Origin: Acidobacteriota bacterium
Lineage (GTDB): Bacteria; Acidobacteriota; Terriglobia; Terriglobales; Acidobacteriaceae
Reading direction: 5' to 3'
Length of the DNA: 5,184 bases
Assembly: GCA_003225615.1 (NCBI GenBank)
Contig: QIAS01000337.1
Location: forward strand, 1,741 to 6,924
Positions 1-5,184 of the stretch are shown piece after piece. Positions within the stretch are counted from its first letter, which is position 1; each line of letters starts with the position of its first letter. The position numbers were made by a program, and so were the translations under genes. A model generated the notes under the pieces. That model searched no databases and was not told where the DNA came from. It saw only the letters and a program-made list of their open reading frames with translations.

Positions 1-411
1 TACAGCCTGCCAGCGCCCATCCCGATAAACGAAGACGTCAGTGAATCGCACTTGAGCTACGGGCTTTCCGGATGGGTCAGTGACTCTGTTGAGGCCGCGC
101 ACGTAGGCGAAATCTCCGAAGACATGAGCTTTCAGATCTTCCAGATGATTCTGGCTGGGGGACCGCCGGGGGATGCGAGCCAGAGTTTCGGCACGGTGAT
201 GAAGTTGGCCGTTTACGTCCACGTCCTCAAACTCGTCGGACAGGATGCAACTCACCGTCGTGGAATCGTGCTGTTCCAGCGCCTTCGCCCAGGATTGTTC
301 GAGTTGCAAAAGCGTGCTTTCGTTTTTGGGCTGGGAAGCGGGACAAGTGGACCCAGCTACGCTGATTGTGCCAGCTGCCAGAAAGATCGCAAAGCACAGA
401 GAATATCTCAT
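1..411 (-). CDS. Secreted SnoaL-like / DUF4440 family protein, 3' end cut by window edge
   Basis: The 137 codons present stay open to the left edge. The translation starts MRYSLCFAIFLAAG, a short basic N-terminus followed by a hydrophobic stretch (about residues 4-19). This looks like a Sec signal peptide, with possible cleavage after SVA (residue 19). Cys23 follows GST, a poor lipobox, so a lipoprotein is possible but not favoured. The mature part fits the NTF2-like/DUF4440 fold: an opening helix (LLQLEQSWAKALEQHD, 34-49), an LSDEF segment (57-61), and paired strands ending in FTDVFVYRDGRWQAV (123-137), where the family usually continues with about 10-25 more residues. DUF4440 proteins are small cone-shaped alpha/beta barrels; many have no known substrate, so no reaction is assigned. 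The start is supported by a GAGGA six bases upstream. It begins 27 bases after the SDR stop on the same strand, so co-transcription is likely. Confidence 0.85.
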   Translation of the reverse strand, partial: MRYSLCFAIFLAAGTISVAGSTCPASQPKNESTLLQLEQSWAKALEQHDSTTVSCILSDEFEDVDVNGQLHHRAETLARIPRRSPSQNHLEDLKAHVFGDFAYVRGLNRVTDPSGKPVAQVRFTDVFVYRDGRWQAV

Positions 412-417
412 GCCGTG

Positions 418-422
418 TCCTC
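418..422 (-). promoter_or_regulatory. Shine-Dalgarno sequence of the DUF4440-like gene
   Basis: The minus strand reads GAGGA here, six bases before the ATG at 411-409. It is the only good ribosome binding site seen in front of any gene in the window. It supports the chosen start and translation of the secreted protein from its own site within a shared SDR transcript. Confidence 0.6.
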
Positions 423-438
423 GCAAGAGTCATTGATT

Positions 439-1215
439 TCAGCCGGCCAGCACCGCTCCACCATTCACGTTGAACACCTCACCGGTAATGAAGCCGGCAT
501 ATTCGGTGCACAGAAACAGTATGGGGGCTGCGATTTCTTCCGGCTTGGCTACGCGGCCCAGCGGGATTGTGTCAAGGATTTCGCGGCTAGTTTTCGGCTC
601 GTCCAGCGCCGGCTTGGACATGTCCGTGTCTACCCAGCCGGGGGCCACACAGTTAACGTAGATTCCGTCGCGTATTAATTCCGTGGACAGTCCTTTCGTC
701 ATGCTGATCAGAGCGCCCTTGGTCGCGGAATAATCGCAATGATAAGCCTCGCCACGCTGCCCGGATGTGGAACTGACCAGGACAATGTGACCGCGTGCGT
801 CAGTCTGGGGGCGCGGCTTTTTCATCTGAGCTACTGAATGTTTGATGAGGGCGAAATCCAGGTTGACGGAGACAGTATTTCTCCACTGCTCAGGTGACAT
901 TTTGTCGATGGGGACATCTTCGGCGGGCCAGACGCCGTGGTTGGCTACGAGGATGTCCAGACGACCGAAGCGGGCTACCGCGGCTGCAACCAGTGGTTCG
1001 GCAGTGTCTGTTCCAGTGAGATCACACTGCACAGCAATACAGGTGTCCTTGCCGCATTCGGAGGCTAGCTTCTCAGCAGGGACTTTGGCCTTTTGGTAAT
1101 TGAAGACTACACGTGCGCCTGCGGCGACGAACATTCGGACCGTGGCGGCGCCGATGCCTCGGGAACCGCCGGTTATGAGAGCCACTTTGCCGTCGAGGGA
1201 GAGTGGAATAGACAT
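439..1215 (-). CDS. Short-chain dehydrogenase/reductase (FabG-like SDR)
   Basis: This 258-residue classical SDR should be a cytosolic NAD(P)H-dependent oxidoreductase acting on a hydroxyl/keto pair. Visible motifs: the Rossmann glycine motif TGGSRGIG (15-22), CDL (64-66) for the adenine ring, ANHG (91-94) where NNAG is usual, Asn118 in the VNL motif, catalytic Ser149 (13 residues before the tyrosine, as in FabG), YSATK with Tyr162 and Lys166, and APGWVDTDM (191-199). It ends NVNGGAVLAG, typical of complete FabG-like proteins. The segment after beta-2 (FNYQKAK) resembles NADP(H)-preferring members, which is inference. The substrate cannot be read from sequence; no other fatty-acid genes are nearby, so I do not call it fabG. 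The frame is open upstream to 1314, but those 33 extra codons come from the hairpin region and are not SDR-like; MSIPLSLDGKVALITGG is the normal family start. No clear Shine-Dalgarno precedes it. The DUF4440-like gene follows 27 bases later. Confidence 0.93.
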   Translation of the reverse strand: MSIPLSLDGKVALITGGSRGIGAATVRMFVAAGARVVFNYQKAKVPAEKLASECGKDTCIAVQCDLTGTDTAEPLVAAAVARFGRLDILVANHGVWPAEDVPIDKMSPEQWRNTVSVNLDFALIKHSVAQMKKPRPQTDARGHIVLVSSTSGQRGEAYHCDYSATKGALISMTKGLSTELIRDGIYVNCVAPGWVDTDMSKPALDEPKTSREILDTIPLGRVAKPEEIAAPILFLCTEYAGFITGEVFNVNGGAVLAG

Positions 1216-1267
1216 GGAGAGATAGTTTCGGGTTTCCGTTCTGAAGTTGCAAGGGGGGTCCTCGGGG

Positions 1268-1311
1268 CTGCCTCGCTTCGCTCGGCAGAGACGGGGCGAG
1301 GCGCCCCTCTC
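1268..1311. repeat. Two adjacent inverted repeats (tandem hairpins), possibly a dispersed extragenic element
   Basis: Hairpin A pairs CTGCC (1268-1272) with GGCAG (1284-1288) around an 11-base loop, tcgcttcgctc. Hairpin B pairs GGGGCG (1293-1298) with CGCCCC (1302-1307) around a 3-base loop, AGG. Its stem extends through GAGA (1288-1291) with TCTC (1308-1311) past one bulged C, giving ten pairs. An upstream GGGGC (1264-1268) could pair instead with GCCCC (1303-1307), so alternative folds exist. On the minus transcript the structure lies 29 bases after the cyclic-di-GMP gene's stop codon. Neither side carries a T-run, so it is not a standard intrinsic terminator. It could be an RNA processing or stability element, or a REP-like repeat; that choice is inference. 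Confidence 0.5.
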
Positions 1312-1336
1312 CACGTGGTCTCATCTACACGTGGTC
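1312..1336. repeat. Pair of 9-base direct repeats CACGTGGTC
   Basis: CACGTGGTC occurs at 1312-1320 and again at 1328-1336, 16 bases start to start. Each copy contains the palindrome CACGTG, extended to CCACGTGG in the left copy. The pair sits between the stop codon of the cyclic-di-GMP gene and hairpin B. It could be a tandem operator for the SDR/DUF4440 pair or part of a repeat element; no regulator can be named from sequence. Confidence 0.35.
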
Positions 1337-1339
1337 GTT

Positions 1340-4300
1340 TTAACTTCCCCAGGTGGGGGTTTTCTCGGCTTTCAGTTGGCGGTTCAGAATGCGTACCAGC
1401 ATTCCGTCGTAGCGAGTGCCGCTCAGTCCTTCGAGTTCGTTCAGGGCCTGATCGCTGGTTTTGCTGGGGGCAAAGGAACGCTCGGTGGTCATATTGACGT
1501 AGGCGTCCGCAATGGCGATGATGCGGGCCCACAGCGGGATCTCCTCGCCTCGCAGGCCGGCGGGATAGCCGGTGCCGTCGAACGCTTCATGATGGTGGGC
1601 AAGCGCCTTTTGCAACGTTTCACTATGCGGGATAGTGGCCACGATCTCCGATCCCACCCGGGCGTGCATTTTCACGATGTAAAACTCGTCTTCGGTGAGC
1701 GGTCCGGACTTGTTGAGGATGCGCTCGGGAACAAAGATCTTGCCGACATCGTGTACGCGGGCGGCATAAGTGAGTTCGGATACCTCTTCGGCGGGCAGGC
1801 TTAGAGCATGAGCAATGATCTCAACGTGGTGGGCTACTGCGTCTCCGTGACCGGAACCGTGCAACTCGCGCAACTCCGCGGCGCGGCTCAGTGCCTCAAT
1901 GGACTCTTTGAGCAGGTGGACGTTTTCGCCATCCTCGCCGGCGGACATCTTCTTCAGCGTGTTTAAAAGCTCTTCGAGATGTTCCGGTCCGGTGTGCTCG
2001 CGCTGCAGGAAGCCTTCGATGTAGCCGGAGAACATCTGGCGCTGTACAGCCGAGTTCTCGCCTTCGGAGAATTCTTCGGCCGTAGAAACTCGGTTTCCGC
2101 CGGCGTGCTTGGAGACGTACATGCCCGCATCGGCTACGCGGATAATGTCTTCGGCCGAGAAGCCGTGCACGGGAAAACTGGCCACGCCGAAGCTCCCGGT
2201 GATGTGGTGCTCGGCGAGCATGGGATCGGTGGCCACCCATTGGCGAAGGCGCTCGGCAAGGCTCTGGGCCTGGTCTACGCCGGTTTCGGGCATGAGAATC
2301 ACGAATTCGTCGCCGCCATAGCGAGCGACTACATTCGACTGCCGGCATTTTTGCTCCAGCAAGCGCCCCACTCGCGCCAGAACCAGATCGCCTTCCAGGT
2401 GGCCCAGGCTGTCATTCACTTCCTTGAACTTATCCAGGTCCATCAAGACTACCGAGAACGGGCGGCCGGAACGGGAGGCGCGCTTCCACTCGGAGGTGAG
2501 GCCTTCCCAGAAGAAACGGCGGGTCTTCACGCCAGTTAATCCATCGGTGATGGATTGCTGCTGCAGTTTCTGGAAGACGAATGCGTTGTGGAGCGCGGTC
2601 GCTAAGAGGTCGGCGAGCGTGTTCATGATGAGCACGTCTTGCGAAGAGAAGGCGTTTTCGCGCTGGCTTTCCACGTTCAGCACGCCGAGCAAGGTTTCAC
2701 CGTAGGTGATGGGAAGGCAGAGTACCGCGCGGGATTCGGGCAATACGCCGAGCAAGGGCCCCTCGCCGGCGTTTTGGACGAGGGCGTAATCGCCGGTGCG
2801 CGCTACACGGCCGACGATGCCCACCCCCAATTGGATGCGCTTGCCCAATGCCTGGGAGGTGGTGCCGGCCTCGGCCCTGATCTCGATGTCTTTGGTCACA
2901 TAGTCGAGAATTCCGATTCCGATGTGATCGAAACGGAAGTTCTTCTGGATCTCGGCGACGATGTCGGCGAGCATCTGGGCCGCGTCTTCACTGGAAATCG
3001 CAGTCTTCGAAATGTTATTGAGAAAGGCAAGCTGGCGGGAACGCTGCTGCTCTTCGGCGAAGAGGCGGGCATTTTCCACCGCGACCGAGACCTGCCCGGC
3101 GGCGGTTTGCATCACTTCCAGGTCGCGCTGTTCGAAGGCGTATTCACGGTCCAAACTCATGGCGGCCGTTACGCCGGCTGGTTTTCCACCCTGCAGGATC
3201 GGGGCCGCGCAGAAACATTTCGCGGGCTTGCCCAGCGTGGGTTGCACGCCCAGGTGCTCGCCGGCAGTGTCCAAATCATGGCGGATCAGCAGCGGCTGTC
3301 CGGTGCGGATGATATGTTCAGTGAGCCCATTGGCCGCCTTACGATGGCGCTTGGGCAATACGACGCCCTTCTCGACTTCCAGCTCAAAGCGAATTTCGTC
3401 GCCTTCCTGAAAAGCGATGTAGAAGTTGCTGGTGTCAAAAATCTGCCCCAGTTCTTTCTGAATGGTGCGCAAGACCTCATCCTGGTCGAGACGCGAACTG
3501 ATGGCTTGGCCGATTTCGGTGAGCAGTTCGTATTCCTTCGTACGGCGCTGGGCGTCGTGCATCACGACGTAATTTTCCAGCGTCAAGCCGATCTGCAGCG
3601 CTAGGCCGATGAGCAGACGGAGATTTGACGATCCGAAGAGGTGGCGCTCCGCGTGGGGAAAGAGGATTACACCAAAGTTGTTTTCACGGGTCTGCAAGCT
3701 TACAGCCGTGAGATGGCGAATGTCTTCGGCAGCTAATACGTCTTTGAATTGCTGGAAGCGGGCGCCGGGAAAGGCCGGTAGCGGCTCCGAGGTTTGTGCA
3801 ACATCCCGGAAGGTGACGAAACCGCCGCGGCGGTAGGCCAACTCGGAAATGTAGTCTCCGGCTCCGGTCTTTTCCAGCCTGGTCAAAAGCTCGGATGAGA
3901 AGCCGCGCTGCACGGACGGCAAAATCGTGCGCCAGCGCTCGGGAATGCAAATGACTGCTCGGCGGGTCGGGAGTGTCGCCACGAGACGGTCCAGAATGCT
4001 CTGCATGCTGAGCACCAGGTCGCCGGCATAAAGCAATCGCCTTGGATCCACACCGAGAGTTGAGAATGCGAGCGCATTTTCTTGCACAGCATTGCGCTCG
4101 TTTTCAAACAGCACCATCACCATGGCGATGCCAAGCAGCATCTGCGGAAGCGGGCCGAGGAGATGGCCGATATTCCCGAATCTTTGAATGAATGCGGTCT
4201 GAAACTCGCCCGCACCCGTCAACACCGCCCAGATGGCTAGTGAGATGGCAAGAAAGCGAAATGCCAGAGAACCCTTCTGGTAGGCATTGCGGTAGAAATG

Positions 4301-4735
4301 GAAAGAAGAGTACAGAAGAACAGCCGCCAAGCCGACCTCAAGCCGGTAGTGAGGTTGAGGGAGAAGTTCCGGGCGGATCATTCCTCCGGTGCTGTGGGCT
4401 GCAAGATTCCACAGGGCCAAGCCTACGAGCGCTGCGCCCACAACTATGTCGTACCAGCGCAAGCGAAATTTTTGCCGCATCAGCCGGGTGGAAACAAAGA
4501 TGCACATCGCCATGAGCACCAGCAGAAGTGAGCTCAGCAGCGAGAGGATGCCCTGGGGTCCTCCGAAATAGCTCCAGGCATCGAGTCCGTAGTGCAGGGT
4601 GTAGGCTCCCCATCCCAACTGCCAGGCGCGGAAGTATTGTTGCCGGCTTTGTTCGTAAAGGTAGGTAAAGATCAGGAAGAGGAGCAGCGCAACTGCACCG
4701 GGAATGACGCCCGAAATAATGATGACGCTGTTCAT
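1340..4735 (-). CDS. Membrane-bound GAF-GAF-GGDEF-HD-GYP cyclic-di-GMP synthase/phosphodiesterase
   Basis: The 1131-residue protein joins a sensor to both c-di-GMP synthesis and breakdown modules. Seven membrane helices are predicted near 5-27, 40-57, 61-83, 94-113, 130-148, 157-176 and 189-211. Basic loops after helices 1, 3 and 5 give N-out, C-in by the positive-inside rule. Residues 235-390 look like a degenerate GAF; clearer GAFs span about 398-556 and 565-718, joined by signalling helices. GGDEF (about 726-884) has DGLTG (731-735), MDLDKF (765-770), ND (774-775), GH (778-779), and GGDEF intact at 807-811, so it is probably active. Its I-site is RQSN (798-801), not RxxD. HD-GYP (about 955-1120) has HDVGK (995-999), H1024, HHHE (1047-1050), GTGYP (1054-1058) and D1077. 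Deviations are H959 where trinuclear enzymes have Glu, and Val1080 in DAYVNM where DxxDA is usual. The start is MNSVIII at 4735; the nearest SD-like AGAGG is 14 bases off. Which activity dominates is unknown. Confidence 0.95.
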   Translation of the reverse strand: MNSVIIISGVIPGAVALLLFLIFTYLYEQSRQQYFRAWQLGWGAYTLHYGLDAWSYFGGPQGILSLLSSLLLVLMAMCIFVSTRLMRQKFRLRWYDIVVGAALVGLALWNLAAHSTGGMIRPELLPQPHYRLEVGLAAVLLYSSFHFYRNAYQKGSLAFRFLAISLAIWAVLTGAGEFQTAFIQRFGNIGHLLGPLPQMLLGIAMVMVLFENERNAVQENALAFSTLGVDPRRLLYAGDLVLSMQSILDRLVATLPTRRAVICIPERWRTILPSVQRGFSSELLTRLEKTGAGDYISELAYRRGGFVTFRDVAQTSEPLPAFPGARFQQFKDVLAAEDIRHLTAVSLQTRENNFGVILFPHAERHLFGSSNLRLLIGLALQIGLTLENYVVMHDAQRRTKEYELLTEIGQAISSRLDQDEVLRTIQKELGQIFDTSNFYIAFQEGDEIRFELEVEKGVVLPKRHRKAANGLTEHIIRTGQPLLIRHDLDTAGEHLGVQPTLGKPAKCFCAAPILQGGKPAGVTAAMSLDREYAFEQRDLEVMQTAAGQVSVAVENARLFAEEQQRSRQLAFLNNISKTAISSEDAAQMLADIVAEIQKNFRFDHIGIGILDYVTKDIEIRAEAGTTSQALGKRIQLGVGIVGRVARTGDYALVQNAGEGPLLGVLPESRAVLCLPITYGETLLGVLNVESQRENAFSSQDVLIMNTLADLLATALHNAFVFQKLQQQSITDGLTGVKTRRFFWEGLTSEWKRASRSGRPFSVVLMDLDKFKEVNDSLGHLEGDLVLARVGRLLEQKCRQSNVVARYGGDEFVILMPETGVDQAQSLAERLRQWVATDPMLAEHHITGSFGVASFPVHGFSAEDIIRVADAGMYVSKHAGGNRVSTAEEFSEGENSAVQRQMFSGYIEGFLQREHTGPEHLEELLNTLKKMSAGEDGENVHLLKESIEALSRAAELRELHGSGHGDAVAHHVEIIAHALSLPAEEVSELTYAARVHDVGKIFVPERILNKSGPLTEDEFYIVKMHARVGSEIVATIPHSETLQKALAHHHEAFDGTGYPAGLRGEEIPLWARIIAIADAYVNMTTERSFAPSKTSDQALNELEGLSGTRYDGMLVRILNRQLKAEKTPTWGS

Positions 4736-4952
4736 GGCGCAAAAAGCAGCCTCTTGGCCTCGTCTAACCAGAGAACTGCTTTCCTAATGTTTTCACACGA
4801 GGGAAAACAAGACAATAGGCTTGAATAGCGTCCGATAACCTTCGGCAGGTCTGATCGCGTCCAGAAAACGCAAATACGTTGAAATTGGCCGGTTTTGGTC
4901 AGCTTGAATAGTTTTTTGCTGGCCCGTAACATCAGTCACTTGGTTACCCTAA
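4736..4952. other. Divergent intergenic region between the cyclic-di-GMP gene and gltX
   Basis: These 217 bases are more AT-rich than the flanking genes and must hold the promoters for both divergent genes. A candidate gltX promoter is listed separately. I found no convincing promoter for the minus-strand gene. An inverted repeat pairs 4897-4903 with 4918-4924 (seven pairs, one G-U) around a 14-base loop. A 66-codon minus-strand frame (4932-4732) ends in an ATGA overlap with the signalling gene. Its third-position GC is only about half, it has no good ribosome binding site, and it resembles nothing I know, so I do not call it a gene. Confidence 0.6.
4904..4932 (+). promoter_or_regulatory. Candidate sigma-70 promoter for gltX
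   Basis: A -35-like TTGAAT (4904-4909) and a -10-like TAACAT (4927-4932) are separated by exactly 17 bases. Each matches four of six consensus positions. Transcription would start near 4939, leaving a leader of about 14 bases before the gltX ATG at 4953. That is too short for a normal Shine-Dalgarno, and none is visible. Promoters of this strength occur by chance, so this is tentative. Confidence 0.3.
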
Positions 4953-5184
4953 ATGCCCGGCTCCCCTGATCCAGACGAGCAATCGAAACCGAGAAATCCC
5001 GCCCTGAGGGTGCGATTCGCACCTTCGCCAACGGGCTTTCTGCACGTTGGCAGTGCCCGGACCTTTATTTTTAACTGGCTTTATGCGCGGCGGAATGGTG
5101 GGACGGTGATTCTCCGGCTGGACGATACCGACGTCGAGCGCAATACCGAAGCTTCGGTAAGTTCGATTTTCGAAGGGCTGGCGT
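4953..5184 (+). CDS. gltX: Glutamyl-tRNA synthetase, N-terminal part, cut by window edge
   Basis: GltX charges tRNA-Glu with glutamate in the cytosol using ATP; in bacteria lacking GlnRS a non-discriminating form also charges tRNA-Gln. The 77 codons present contain the class I synthetase N-terminus: [17 protein letters not shown] (20-36), with HVGS (31-34) as the HIGH motif, then [11 protein letters not shown] (40-50) and [11 protein letters not shown] (54-64). Most homologues read LRIEDTD; Asp57 sits where the glutamate-recognition Glu (E41 in Thermus numbering) is expected, a variant I recall from alphaproteobacterial GltX. About 18 charged or Pro-rich residues precede the conserved core. 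The ATG directly follows an in-frame TAA (4950-4952), so no longer start exists. An internal GTG (codon 20) would start right at VRFAPSP and cannot be excluded. The KMSKS loop and anticodon-binding domain lie beyond the window. Confidence 0.95.
   Translation, partial: MPGSPDPDEQSKPRNPALRVRFAPSPTGFLHVGSARTFIFNWLYARRNGGTVILRLDDTDVERNTEASVSSIFEGLA

Larger units (their letters stand above)
1216..1339. other. Structured intergenic gap between the cyclic-di-GMP gene and the SDR gene
   Basis: This 124-base non-coding gap separates two same-strand genes. It holds two abutting inverted repeats (1268-1288 and 1288-1311) and two CACGTGGTC direct repeats, listed separately. The stretch 1216-1263, just before the SDR start, shows no obvious promoter or ribosome binding site. 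An open frame crosses the gap (to 1314), but its translation is rich in Arg, Pro and Gly and resembles no SDR N-terminus. Confidence 0.6.

Noticed and set aside
343..348. Lipoprotein attachment cysteine (Cys23) in the DUF4440-like protein
   Set aside because: The residues before the Cys are GST, which does not fit the usual L-[AS]-[GA]-C lipobox; a plain signal peptide fits better.
52..678. 208-codon plus-strand open frame at the left edge
   Set aside because: It is antisense to both the DUF4440-like gene and the SDR C-terminus, which have clear family motifs; its own translation has none.
1288..1311. Intrinsic terminator for the signalling gene
   Set aside because: The stem is strong, but no T-run follows on the minus transcript, so I record it as a hairpin only.
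1216..1314. 33-residue N-terminal extension of the SDR
   Set aside because: The extension is encoded by the hairpin region, is rich in Arg and Pro, and precedes the canonical SDR start; it also lacks a good ribosome binding site.
1247..1804. 185-codon plus-strand open frame across the intergenic gap and HD-GYP region
   Set aside because: It is antisense to the HD-GYP coding region, low in motif content, and starts inside the hairpin region.
1979..2539. 186-codon plus-strand open frame opposite the GGDEF domain
   Set aside because: It is a shadow of the GGDEF coding sequence, whose catalytic motif is on the minus strand.
2639..3604. 321-codon open frame on the plus strand inside the signalling gene
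   Set aside because: It lies wholly antisense to the GAF-coding part of a clear multi-domain gene. Its translation shows no recognisable domain, and such frames are common opposite GC-rich genes.
4736..4952. tRNA gene or riboswitch next to gltX
   Set aside because: No cloverleaf, TTC-type T-loop or long conserved fold could be traced; only a 7-pair stem with a 14-base loop is present.

Overview
The window reads as ordinary chromosomal DNA from a free-living bacterium of moderate-to-high GC (roughly 55-60% by eye). The gene style would fit a soil Acidobacteriota of the Terriglobia/Koribacter kind: a large GAF-GGDEF-HD-GYP sensor, a secreted DUF4440-like protein, and a GltX with an LRLDDTD variant. 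That placement is inference; no marker in the window fixes the taxon. No insertion sequence, CRISPR array, tRNA or rRNA gene was seen.

Layout. Three genes lie on the minus strand and are read from right to left. First (4735 to 1340) is a 1131-residue membrane-bound cyclic-di-GMP protein: seven predicted membrane helices, one degenerate and two clear GAF domains, a GGDEF cyclase domain with an intact GGDEF motif, and a C-terminal HD-GYP phosphodiesterase domain. After a 124-base gap holding two adjacent hairpins and a pair of CACGTGGTC direct repeats comes a 258-residue short-chain dehydrogenase/reductase (1215 to 439). Only 27 bases further on begins a secreted SnoaL-like/DUF4440 protein (411 leftwards), which runs off the left edge. 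To the right, a 217-base intergenic region separates the cyclic-di-GMP gene from a divergently transcribed gltX (glutamyl-tRNA synthetase, from 4953), of which only the first 77 codons are present.

How the genes relate. The SDR and the DUF4440 protein are spaced like an operon and may be co-expressed. The link from the signalling gene to this pair is weaker because of the structured gap. GltX is housekeeping and probably unrelated apart from sharing the divergent promoter region. The most notable content is the signalling protein, which carries both synthesis (GGDEF) and degradation (HD-GYP) modules for c-di-GMP. Its I-site is altered (RQSN instead of RxxD), and its HD-GYP domain departs from consensus near the metal site. 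I found no convincing undescribed multi-gene system here.
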